From Arthonia radiata (Eukaryota; Ascomycota; Arthoniomycetes; Arthoniales; Arthoniaceae): a DNA stretch of 64,000 bases. Location: assembly GCA_002989075.1 (NCBI GenBank), contig PSQN01000014.1, positions 1,284,593-1,348,592 of the forward strand. Reading direction: 5' to 3'. Under the pieces are notes generated by a model. That model was given only the letters and a program-made list of their open reading frames with translations. It was not told where the DNA came from and did no database searches. Shown here one piece after another: positions 55,343 through 64,000 of the stretch. Each line of letters opens with the position of its first letter. Positions within the stretch are counted from its first letter, which is position 1. The position numbers and the translations under genes were made by a program.

Positions 55343-56292
55343 ATGGCATCTTGGCTCGTTACTGGTGGCAGCTCAGGAATCGGGCTCGCGATCGGTCGTG
55401 CAGTCTTGAAAAAGGGCGGGACAGTCGTCTTGACAACTCGCAATTTGGCAGCGGCTCAAGAGGCAGCCCCAGATGTTGAGAAGAGCGGCGGCAACTGGCT
55501 TCAACTCGACTTTGCGGACCGCAACTTCGAGCAGACTGTCAAAGATGCGGCCAAGAAATACAGTATCGACACCTTGGTGAACAACGCAGGCTATGCGGTC
55601 GTGGGCGCCATGGAAGACTGCAGGTTCGTAAAGGGCTCTGGCATGATACCGGATGGTGACGCTCATTTTCTGAACAGCCCCGAGTCAGTCCGCGCGGTAT
55701 ACGAAGCGAACGTCTTTGCGCCAATCCGCATGATGCAAGCCGTAATACCATTCTTTCGCGATCGCAAATCTGGCATCATCGTGAACGTGGGTAGCTCAGT
55801 GTCTCACATCGGACATTCAGTGATCTCTGTGTACGGCTCGACGAAGGCGGCGCTTAGAAGTTCGTGGACCCCTCTGTGATCGGCAAGACAAATGCTAACA
55901 GTTTCATAGCTGTTACAGAAGGTGTCGCAGGCGAGCTTACGCCGTTCGGCATCCGCACGATCCTTCTCGAGCCGGGAAGGTTCCGTACGAACCTTGCTTC
56001 GAATGGAACCATCTTGCCCCCCAGCGAGACCTACAAAGGTACAGCCGTTGAGCAAATGCTTAGCCGCATGGGCAGTATGCCGCCCTCGCCTGGTAACCCG
56101 GACGAGGCAGCGCTGAGGATCTATGAGATCGTTACGAAGACCGGCATGGCCAGTGGCGAAGCTGTGAGGGATCTCACTAGGTTCCCGCTCGGCGTTGATG
56201 CTCACGGTACGACCGCAGCGACTGGTAAGGCTTGGACTGACCTGGCGGGGTTGACTGAGCAAATCGCGACGTCGACCGACTTCCAAGAATGA
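55343..56292 (+). CDS. short-chain dehydrogenase/reductase, 281 aa, three exons
   Basis: Exons 55343-55623, 55678-55859 and 55910-56292. Start MASWLVTGGSSGIGLAIG (cofactor loop TGGSSGIG), VNNAGYAVVGAMEDC, then the catalytic SSVSHIG and YGSTKAAL, followed by VTEGVAGELTPFGIRTILLEPGRF as in the oxidoreductase subgroup of fungal classical SDRs. Both introns use the unusual donor GTTCGT. Intron 1 is 54 nt and in frame, so its retention would still give an open protein with 18 extra residues. Substrate unknown. Confidence 0.88.
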
Positions 56293-56504
56293 AGCGGAGA
56301 CGCTGTGGCTGAGCTTCGTAAGGAGCCATCGCCGATGAGCGACTTAGAGCTTAGCCAGATAAGTCTCAAGGTGATTTCTTAACTCTAACCCTAACATTCG
56401 TTCACATCTATCACCTTCCTTAGTTTCTTTCGCTCTGCTGTGACTTTCACATGCTCTTCAATCGCATCCTACTTACAACGATACCACGTGAATTGCGCCA
56501 CTAG

Positions 56505-56945
56505 ATGCCATCAATTGCCATGACAACACAGCACATAGCCAGCACTTTGGAGATACCGTGCGCTGAAGTACGCGAGGAAGTCCGATACTATATCAACACC
56601 CTCCTCGATGTTTTCGAAAGCGACCTCAAAAACAATCACAGCAAGCTAAGCTCGTTCAAAGAAGCGTGTGACGATCGATTTGACAACAGCGTGGGCAAGA
56701 AGGAGGCCTTCTATTTCGATGAGCTGCTTTGGGCCAACGGAGAAGCATGGTATCAGGAGCAATCACTCTCCGCTGACGGTAGATCTGCGGCGAAGATGCT
56801 ACTGCCTACCCTCGAGCAAATGCTTCGAATGATGGTAAAGGATGCGATCTCGGCTGCTGCGACGGACAAGGAGAAAGCATTGGTCAGGAAGTTGCGCGAC
56901 GTGTTGATGCGGCTTATGGCCATCAAGCGACGAATGGCGGTTTGA
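56505..56945 (+). CDS. orphan small helical protein, family H member H6, 146 aa
   Basis: First gene of cluster B. Helix EVREEVRYYINTLLDVFESD, then KLSSFKEACDDRFDN, a WANGEAWYQEQ segment equal to the central WY of the others, and helix LEQMLRMMVKDAISAA followed by KLRDVLMRLMAIKRRM. It lacks the DASEEE block of H8-H10 and is the most diverged of the cluster. A second Met at 56520 (MTTQHIAS) is an alternative start. No signal peptide. Confidence 0.75.
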   Translation: MPSIAMTTQHIASTLEIPCAEVREEVRYYINTLLDVFESDLKNNHSKLSSFKEACDDRFDNSVGKKEAFYFDELLWANGEAWYQEQSLSADGRSAAKMLLPTLEQMLRMMVKDAISAAATDKEKALVRKLRDVLMRLMAIKRRMAV

Positions 56946-57265
56946 AGTAGCGACGTGCTCCTCTGGCTCCCTTCGCTCTTTAGCTCCCTTCGTAAGGCCG
57001 CACGAGGGACGACGGTCAACGAGATAAGACTGCAGCGAGGCACAATTTAGCGTTCCAGGTAACCACAATTGCATGCAAAAGCTTCTGGACCACATATATT
57101 TTAGGCCGATCGGACCTGAAACCAATTGAGCGTTATGATCTCATCACGTGAATGTTTCACTCACCTTGCACTTCTTCATCTTCGGCTCCTAGATCAAGGC
57201 TCTTCCAGCTTGACGACCATCAAAACACGCGTTCCACGACATCGACCTCATCCATCGCATACAAT

Positions 57266-57704
57266 ATGGCGACAGCCCAAATGGCCGACCCCTCCACGAG
57301 CACTCGAACCAACACACTCCGCGAAGTACACTCTTACTTCATGTCTACTCTCGACGCACTTGAGAGCCCGTTCTCTCGTGACGCAAATGTGAGCCGCCAG
57401 TATCAGGTAGTCAATTTCGCACGAGCACGGCGCACAACGGCTTCCAATCCAGAGTTTGACTTCCTTTTGGAAACTCTGGAACCAAGCCTTGCTTCAAAAC
57501 CATGTCGCTTGCACGGACTCGATGCTCACGACAGCGCCCGCCAAGACACTCTTCGCGGTGATGCGAGCAATGCTGTGGACGCTCTTGGCCGAGCTTGTTG
57601 GAACAGACTCAAGTGCGGAGGAAGAAGCGATGAATCCCGAGTTCCAGGGTCTTCTGTCGAGCGTGCATGATCTCTTTGAGCGGGTCGAACGTGCAGCGCA
57701 GTGA
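57266..57704 (+). CDS. orphan small helical protein, family H member H7, 130 aa, probable intron
   Basis: Starts MATAQMADPSTSTRT; helix NTLREVHSYFMSTLDALESP. The family pattern then breaks unless a 46-nt intron (57407-57452, GTAGTC to TCCAG) is removed. After that it resumes in phase with SLTSFWKLWNQALLQNH and MRAMLWTLLAELVGTDSS, then AEEEAMNPEFQGLLSSVHDL. The intron restores the xLxxFxxxC/W block present in all relatives. No other member has an intron here and no clear branch point is visible, so a compensated frameshift remains possible. Confidence 0.65.
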
Positions 57705-57919
57705 TTGTGTGACTTCGTCATCACATTGGTTGCTAGTTGATGGTGAGAAGGAGGTAGCTACTGATTGCGACAAGTACGCAGGCAGCAGCTATGAAACTTT
57801 CACCTGGGAATTGCATCTAGCTCCCAGTCTCTGCTTCATTGCTTCTCTTCTCCTCTCCTTTCTATTCATCAACAAAATTACACTGCTCGTCATCGATTGG
57901 CAATAGCCCAGCTTACACA

Positions 57920-58372
57920 ATGGCATCGTCACAAAGCATTCAGCAAGCCACGCAGAGCCGGTCAACCACACTCATTGAGGTCCATGGCTACCTTTCTCGA
58001 ATCATCGATACCATCGACAAGCGCATCAACGAAGAGGATTATCATCTTCAGAAGTTCCATGACAAGTGTGACAGAGAAGTCGACAAATATGATGAGGACG
58101 ACCATGAGGACGACCATGAGTACAAGAAGCTAGAGGATGACAGTGAGTGGGCATACCAGGAGTTGCAGCACAACGAAGACACACTAGCTATTGGCGCAAA
58201 CACTCCCACTGACGAGCTGATCGAGATCCTGAAGAGCATGCTTTGGGTTCTCTTGGGCGAATTGAAGTCCAAAGATGCCAGTGAGGAGGAGACTGCAGTA
58301 TCTGAGCGCTTCGAGAGATTGCTGGATGAGGTGAGATGGACTTCGGACAATCTTCGACATGAGAGTCACTAA
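57920..58372 (+). CDS. orphan small helical protein, family H member H8, 150 aa
   Basis: MASSQSIQQATQ start; helix LIEVHGYLSRIIDTIDKRIN; FHDKCDREVDKYD; an acidic repeat DDHEDDHE; EWAYQELQ; then the cluster-B signature LKSMLWVLLGELKSKDASEE followed by SERFERLLDEVRW. ATG in CACAATGG context. An upstream in-frame extension exists but lacks family similarity. Intracellular by sequence. Confidence 0.8.
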   Translation: MASSQSIQQATQSRSTTLIEVHGYLSRIIDTIDKRINEEDYHLQKFHDKCDREVDKYDEDDHEDDHEYKKLEDDSEWAYQELQHNEDTLAIGANTPTDELIEILKSMLWVLLGELKSKDASEEETAVSERFERLLDEVRWTSDNLRHESH

Positions 58373-58653
58373 GTGGCTGCTCGCGGAAGTGACTCATAAG
58401 GTGCTTTGCGAGGGATCGGACCGCCGACGAGAACCACCTGTTACAATTCGATAATGCATGCAAGTTTCGCGCTCGCGAAGAATGACCAAAAGCAGACACA
58501 GCTTCGGCTCTTCACTTCAATCACCTGACGACCCTACTCTTTCCTCATCTTCCCAGGTCGGACTGTCTGGCAATCTTCTTCACCACCGCATCAAAGTCTA
58601 CGCAACGTAGCTACGCTGCTAATCAACCTGGCACAACTTCAGTGCAATACGTC

Positions 58654-59106
58654 ATGTTAACTTCGTCAACGCCAGTGGCCACTGACCCGACACCTCCGTC
58701 CCGTTCCGACACTCTTGCGGAGGTACACGACTATCTCGAATCTATCCTCGACGAACTCAGCTCTCAAAGACTCGCTAATTGCGGTCCACTCAGCCTCTTC
58801 TATCGCGACTGCGAGAAGAGAGGGGCAGCTTCCGGTGATCACCAACAGGAGCAGTGGTATGCGGAGAACTTGCCATGGACACGCAACGAGCTGTTGAGTG
58901 TTTCGACATCATTCGGTAACACCAAATATTTTGTGCTAGATCTACTTCACGTCATCGACTCGATGTTGGGCACCTTGCTTGAGGAGCTAGCTCCGAAGGA
59001 GGCCAGTGAGGAGACGGCGCCGATGGTACCGAAGTTTGAGAGGTTGCTGAGGATTTCGAGGAAGATGATCACGCGTTTAGGTGGCTCGGAACCTTCAACT
59101 GGATGA
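58654..59106 (+). CDS. orphan small helical protein, family H member H9, 150 aa
   Basis: MLTSSTPVATDPTPPS start; helix DTLAEVHDYLESILDELSS; LSLFYRDCEKRG; EQWYAENLPW; then VIDSMLGTLLEELAPKEASE and PKFERLLRISRKM. Shares with H8 the adjoining (K/P)xASEE block and the FERLL helix. Confidence 0.8.
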   Translation: MLTSSTPVATDPTPPSRSDTLAEVHDYLESILDELSSQRLANCGPLSLFYRDCEKRGAASGDHQQEQWYAENLPWTRNELLSVSTSFGNTKYFVLDLLHVIDSMLGTLLEELAPKEASEETAPMVPKFERLLRISRKMITRLGGSEPSTG

Positions 59107-59319
59107 CCCTAGGTGCTTGAAAATCAGTACTTCTCGTGATATGCCAAGAGCTTCAGAGATATCTGCACTGTGCAGCCTCACTTTGAACATGAATGACCCC
59201 CTAACACCAATATTTACCTTGCACTTTGACCTTTACCCTGTGTGATCTTGCGAGGATCACAAAATAACGCTCTACAATTTACGTGCATCACTGGAGAGGT
59301 CAACAACTACCACTTAAAA

Positions 59320-59778
59320 ATGTCAGCTCCGGATAACTCGACTTCAACAGCCTCTAAGCGATTGCAAACCCTCCGGGAGATCCACGACTTCCTCGACACT
59401 GTCCTCTCGACCTTCTCAGACAGACTCACCGAAGACAAGTCACTCCTGAATAAATTCCTCAACGAGTCAAGGGTCCAGTGGAGCAAGGCCTACTCTGCAG
59501 GTGCTCCTCTAGACGTCCTGATATCCCTTGAACATGGCGATGAATGGGCAAAACGCGAGCGCCTCGAGCCCAGAGACAGTCTGAACGCAATCATCGAGCC
59601 CTCTGTTGAAGAGATGCTGGAGGCAGTGAAAGCGATGGTGTGGGTGCTTATTGCGGAACTGTCCGGCGTTGATGCGAGCGAGGAAGAGGACATGATGGTG
59701 CCGAGATTCAAAGAGCTCTTCGAGCGCGTCAAGCACATGCAGTGGAAGTTGGAGCCGGTTGCGGCCATGACAAGGTGA
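59320..59778 (+). CDS. orphan small helical protein, family H member H10, 152 aa
   Basis: MSAPDNSTSTASKR start; helix LQTLREIHDFLDTVLSTFSD; SLLNKFLNESRVQWSK; DEWAKRERLEP; then VKAMVWVLIAELSGVDASEE and PRFKELFERVKHM. The inner Met at 59320 is chosen over an upstream non-ATG frame because it gives the usual short leader. Confidence 0.8.
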   Translation: MSAPDNSTSTASKRLQTLREIHDFLDTVLSTFSDRLTEDKSLLNKFLNESRVQWSKAYSAGAPLDVLISLEHGDEWAKRERLEPRDSLNAIIEPSVEEMLEAVKAMVWVLIAELSGVDASEEEDMMVPRFKELFERVKHMQWKLEPVAAMTR

Positions 59779-60851
59779 AAGGAATGGAGGTCACCAGGAA
59801 TCTGGGCAGCGAAAAGATGGGTGCTTGAATGACAGTCCGCGAAGTTGCCACGAGTCACATATCAAGCAGCCTTTCCAACGGGTCAAGCTCATGCCTCAGT
59901 CATTAACACGTGAATACGAGCGGTCATGGTCTCCGATGGCAGTAACGAGCTTCTCCCAGCTTGCTCTGCGACGTCTGCCTGCTGAATTCCTCACCCTTTG
60001 CCAAACAAGCGGTTGTTGCCCTTGAAAAGCGCGTGTCACTCTGGCTTAAGAGTGGTCTCCAATCTGGTGTGCAGTAATCAGTGATGAATATCATGTGTAC
60101 ACCTCACCTTCCGGAAAAATGCTAATCCGAAAGTCTAGACCATCGACACCCCCAATCTCTCTCATGTTATGAAGCTCATGCAGATTCCGCGAAACGTCAT
60201 CGACCGACGATGTTCTAAAACTCTCGATGTCATCTCTGTTGCCGGTTTGTCAGTATTATGTGTTCTTTTTTCTCCGCTGAAGCTCGCCCAGTCCGCCTTG
60301 CAACGCGGTTCATCGTGTCGAGCCTGTTCACGTACCCCAGGTTGCTATCTGGCGCAAAATATTGCCAGTAATCCTTTTTTCCGGCCTCGGCAAGCTTTTC
60401 GCCCGTGAGAGTAGGACGATGGCACATGAGAATTGTGCCCATTGGCAGTGTCTATCGCTTTGCAACACATCACCATAACTACAAGGACTACTCGGGGGTG
60501 TTTCGGCAAGTTCGCGGTCGCTATCATATTGGAGCGCAACGTCAACATAGAAACAAGCTTGTCCTGGGATATCTGAGTCGAGGCAAAGTCGCCCCGTAGA
60601 ATGCAGCATTTGGGCGAAGAGAGGCAATCATTGAGTCAAGCTGTCGATTCTCGCGAATACGAAATGAATGCGCAAGGTACTAATGTAACGCCAGCAGCGT
60701 TACCATGAAAACATTGGGAGCTCGAGGAGGTCAACGAAGTGTTTCCGTCCAGTGCTGACGTCCATGTTGTTCACTGCGTTGCCACGGCGCACCTACCATC
60801 TTACCGTGCCTGCAAGCCTCCACGTCCGTCATCCGCAAAGTCCTTGGCTTC
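59779..60851. other. intergenic, no supported gene
   Basis: Short overlapping frames on both strands. A minus-strand stretch around 60230-60442 (GEKLAEAGKKDYWQYFAPDS) has coding-like composition but no partner exon or family. Confidence 0.4.
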
Positions 60852-61304
60852 TCAAGCATCAATTTCTTTCTCCAGCTCACCCCAAAGACGCGCATCATGC
60901 GCCAAGCGATAGAACTTCAGGTACAGGGTTAGGCCTTGTTCGGGATCAGCCTTTTTCACATCCTTCATAGCCTTCACAGAGGCTTCGAATATCACCTCAA
61001 ACGCCTCTTTCATTGCCTCAGATTTGACATGTCCTCCTTCGGCGACCATGAAGGCAGTCTCTTTTTTCGCCTATTCGCGTTCCTTGCTGTCGGTGGACTC
61101 CCGATAGTTCACCAGCGTTTCAAGTCGATCCACAGAACAGTTTGACCAGCGATCAGAGGCGTTGTAGTTGGCGATGAGGGTCTTTGCGACGTTGCCGAGG
61201 TGTTCGTAGATCTTCCAGTGGGCTGCAAATTTCGAGTTCAGATCGTCATCTTTGGGCGCCTCTGTCGTCGCCAGTAAGTCTTTGATATCAATGGTCTCCA
61301 GCAT
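60852..61304 (-). pseudogene. family-H-like locus H11 with an in-frame TAG
   Basis: Frame from MLETIDIKDLLATTE runs through HWKIYEHLGNVAKTLIANYN, WSNCSVDRLETLVNYRE, then an amber codon at 61071-61073. The same frame continues 73 more codons (KKETAFMVAEGGHVKSEAMK, FEVIFEASVKAMKDVKKADP, and LKFYRLAHDARLWGELEKEI) to a TAG at 60852. The helix-Cys-helix order recalls family H, but similarity is weaker than among H1-H10. A 42-nt intron starting GTGAAC and ending at that TAG would remove the stop; this is shorter than other introns here. Confidence 0.5.
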
Positions 61305-61709
61305 CTCGAAGATGGTGATGCAGCTTAACTAACGTAGAGAAGGGAAAGTCTTTTAATTTTTATAGAGTCCCGAGCAAACTAAGGCTTCTGGAAGTGAGTT
61401 TGTCAAACCTTGCTATTCCCGCGTGTGTTTTCCTTTTTCGTAACTCAAGGCGAATTGTGTGTTTTGTTACAGCCCTCATATCCAGACTGACTACTGAATG
61501 TCATGCAGCACAGGCGCACTTTCCAGGGCTGACCATACTCACCGCCTCGCATCCGACAGCATCGCGAAATCCAACGGGCTGCAAGCGCGTTTCGAGGGCT
61601 GGCGTCGCACAAGTTCATGCTAACCATCCAACGCTGCAAATTCTTCGTATCAACCACAGACGCGCCCCGCTAGTCGCGCGTTGGAGCCGAATCCTCAGGT
61701 GTCTAACAC

Positions 61710-62045
61710 CTACCGCTCCAGCTTCACATAATCCTCGACCAACTCCGCGGCTTCCTGGTCAAGTCCTTGAAGCTCCTGAATTTGCATGCATTTCAGCGGG
61801 TCGCGCGCCCAATCCAGACCTCGTCCTCGAGGATCGAAATCAATTTCATCGTCGCTAAGGAGGAACTGCCTAGGGCTCGCTCCAGGTCTTGAGTCGAAGC
61901 GTTCCGTCTGATCAGTGTGGTAAGTGGTCAGAGATAGGTTTGAATTTCCTGTAAGACCCAAGCTTCGATGTCGTGGACGTAGTTGAGTGAGTCTGCTGTG
62001 CGTTCGCCGAGAATCTGTCGCTCTCACTACTGTTCGGCACTTCAA
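61710..62045 (-). CDS. hypothetical protein, 111 aa
   Basis: Not recognised. The C-terminal half has protein-like content: RQFLLSDDEIDFDPRGRG, then WARDPLKCMQIQELQGLDQE and LVEDYVKLER. The first 45 residues are Arg/Thr/Ser-rich and may be untranslated. It could be the last exon of a longer gene; I found no upstream partner. Confidence 0.35.
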   Translation of the reverse strand: MKCRTVVRATDSRRTHSRLTQLRPRHRSLGLTGNSNLSLTTYHTDQTERFDSRPGASPRQFLLSDDEIDFDPRGRGLDWARDPLKCMQIQELQGLDQEAAELVEDYVKLER

Positions 62046-62199
62046 AAGTCGTCGTAACGTGGTTGATGAACATTTAGGGCAGACGCAAAGTCACCAGAGG
62101 GGAAGATATTATTGGAGAGCAAGACTTGAATTTGGGGCTCTTTAACGTGGACTTTCCATTCGCTACGCCGAAGCGCGGGTTTGCTTTCCAGTGTTGGGG

Positions 62200-64000
62200 A
62201 TGGTCCGGTAAGGCATATGGTCGGTAGGCTTACTATAGTAAATAGTCGGTATGGTAAGGCCCCTTTTAGCCGTGGTCACTATGCACGGCCCCTAGCCCTA
62301 CCACGCTTACTATGTACGGGCTAGATTAGGTAGAGACAAGCGGCGGCTGTACCCGTACCCTCCTCACTCGGTCCTATCGGACATAAATCCCTACGCTAAG
62401 CCGCTTCGGGATTCCTCATTTGTCGGGTACTAGCATAAGCTAGTACCCGACGCATACCCGAAATGGTCGCATACCCGAGATCGATCCCATATATTTTATC
62501 TACACGCCGCAAAGAGCTTCCTAAAACTAAACAATCGACTCTCCGATTGATAGCTTAGGCTCAGAGCTTGCCTTTAACTTCCCTTTTCTATAGTTTGTGC
62601 GTATCTGTTAAAAAGGGTGCAGGGAAGAAGAAGGATACTACTACAAAGAGTAGGAAGACGAGACTAGCTTGGGACTAGTGCAATACTTAGGCTTGTTACA
62701 GGTACAATACTCAGTAACAAAGAGAAGCTGTTGTTGTGTTGTCTGTCTTGTTAGCTAGAATCCTCTAGAGGGATCCTAGCTTATATATCTAAGTCTAGCG
62801 GCCCGTGCAGGACTTACTAGATATCTGTTCTTTTGATAGGGGCCAGATAACCCGTAACTTACCGCACAAGACGGTAATTCCGTCTATCTAAAACTGTTAG
62901 TCTCAGTCTATCCCGTGTTGTCTTAGACTACGGGCCAGCTGTCTAAGACGGGTCGTGCAATGCTCCTTTTTGTCCTAGGCCCGGGCTACTAGGCCCGATC
63001 CTTTAGGTAAAAGGCTTGTTCTATTCTAGGCCGGGACAGCTGGTAGGACCTGTCCAATACTCCGGGCCACTGAGGGTTCTGGCTAACCAGCTAGTTGGTT
63101 AATTTCCAACAGTATCTTAGTGCGTACGACTTTCTTTTCTGTCTCTGCTGTATTCCGATTCTTTACTATCTTTCTTAAAGAGGAAGCTAAAATAGCGCCA
63201 CCCTTCTATATTTAGCGCCTATCTCCCTTCTTGTGTTTAAGCTCCTCGCACCGACGCGCTTCTAATTAAATTAAATTAAGATTATCTTAAACTAAGTCCC
63301 TTTTAGTAATTATACGCTTACCAATATACGTAAGCTGCTCTATTCTTGTCTAAAATAAGGCTAGTTTTAGGTAAGTTTGAAGCTCTCTAGCTTCTTATAC
63401 AATCTTATCGACAAATCGGCTATACAATCTTTCTGTTCAGAGAGTTGTAGGCGGCTCTTTATCTTATAAAGTAGCTTCTCTAAATATTTTATCTAAATTA
63501 GGTATCTAGTTAAGCACTTTATCGGCGTTTAATAGCTAAATTCCTGTTTTTTTAAAGCCTAAGCGTATAGTTACCTCTTTAAATATGTTCTTACGTATCT
63601 TAGAAAGCCTATCTAGAAAGTCTATCTTTCTAAACTTCGATGCGCCGCTTCAAACTACCTTATTAAGCTCCTGCTTGTAATAGTACTTCTCGATTTAGAA
63701 AACTAATACGTTGAGTAGTTACATTAGATGCGTGTCGGAAATCTGCGTTTATGTTTCCTAGGTACAGTCTTAACTTTTATAACACGTCTTGTTGGTGCTA
63801 TATAAGCTACATAGTATTAGAATGTTCGATAGCCGGAGTCTTGGCTTAACCTTATATTAAGTACCAGACGTCTTCTAGATTAGAAAGAATATACGTAATT
63901 CTATAATACTAACACTAGTAGTGTTCTAACAGGTTATAAGTCCGAATCGCGTATCTGTAGTATTAATATAATTATATAGTTATTATTTAGTTATTAGTAT
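62200..64000. repeat. TA-rich, RIP-like decayed repeat DNA
   Basis: Base composition shifts at about 62.2 kb. TAG, CTA, TTA and TATA words dominate all frames, leaving no open frame worth noting, whereas the preceding 60 kb are near balanced. Short mirrored words occur (GGCCCGG/CCGGGCC, TACCCGA/TCGGGTA). This is how repeat-induced point mutation leaves old transposons in ascomycetes. I cannot identify the element type. It runs off the window end. Confidence 0.6.
62422..62451. repeat. perfect 13-bp inverted repeat (hairpin)
   Basis: Arms GTCGGGTACTAGC and GCTAGTACCCGAC flank a 4-nt loop ATAA. It lies near the left edge of the TA-rich region, followed by two further TACCCGA words. Confidence 0.9.

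Noticed and set aside
60328-60627. Minus-strand frame of 99 codons
   Set aside because: It overlaps another coding-like minus-strand frame; neither has partner exons, Met context or family similarity good enough to call a gene.

Overview
The window looks like nuclear DNA of a filamentous ascomycete, most likely a dothideomycete. Genes carry short GT-AG introns (mostly 45-100 nt) with CTAAC/CTGAC-type branch points and pyrimidine-poor acceptors. Spacing is 0.3-1.5 kb. The protein set fits (haspin, Hrr1/SAD-3-type helicase, fungal PNP-TPR and HeLo-like proteins), and the right end is TA-rich with a RIP-like look. I cannot name the species. Exon models were built by hand from splice signals and phase; where I give exons, the phases were checked and agree.

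Layout. 2.5-22.1 kb is a conserved housekeeping block: a five-exon Gln/Ser-rich protein, arginyl-tRNA synthetase with a probable dual-targeting start, a disordered protein, a seven-exon ALYREF/Yra1 mRNA-export adaptor, a STRAP-type WD40 protein, and divergently a ZNFX1/Hrr1/SAD-3-like RNAi helicase with a GW/WG-repeat N-terminus. 22.9-30.4 kb holds a 1674-aa PNP-TPR protein of NLR-like design but without a nucleotide-binding domain, then haspin kinase. 35.6-37.2 kb holds a HeLo-like domain fused to a degenerate Rho-like GTPase. 48.6-56.3 kb is again conserved: a mitochondrial PPR protein, a tiny four-exon cytochrome-oxidase-VIIa-like gene, CCDC47, and two short-chain dehydrogenases.

Between and around these sit two expanded orphan families that I do not recognise. 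Family H (small helical, about 130-180 aa) has eleven loci: five on the minus strand at 30.6-33.8 kb, five on the plus strand at 56.5-59.8 kb, and one more distant minus-strand locus at 60.9-61.3 kb. Three are broken by frameshifts or an in-frame TAG. Family MC (58-96 aa, start Met-Cys, conserved Cys pairs, usually two exons) has eight plus-strand loci at 38.4-47.4 kb. Most are invisible to plain ORF calling because the intron falls right after a first exon of about 17-21 codons. A 236-bp hAT-type MITE with 8-bp target duplication lies 62 bp upstream of one MC gene.

Taken together, 22.9-61.3 kb alternates core genes with lineage-specific tandem duplicates, pseudogenes, TE traces and two proteins of fungal non-self/cell-death architecture. 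The conserved genes have no obvious joint pathway. The orphan families plus the PNP-TPR and HeLo-Rho proteins are the part most likely to hide an undescribed system. The last 1.8 kb appears to be decayed repeat DNA.
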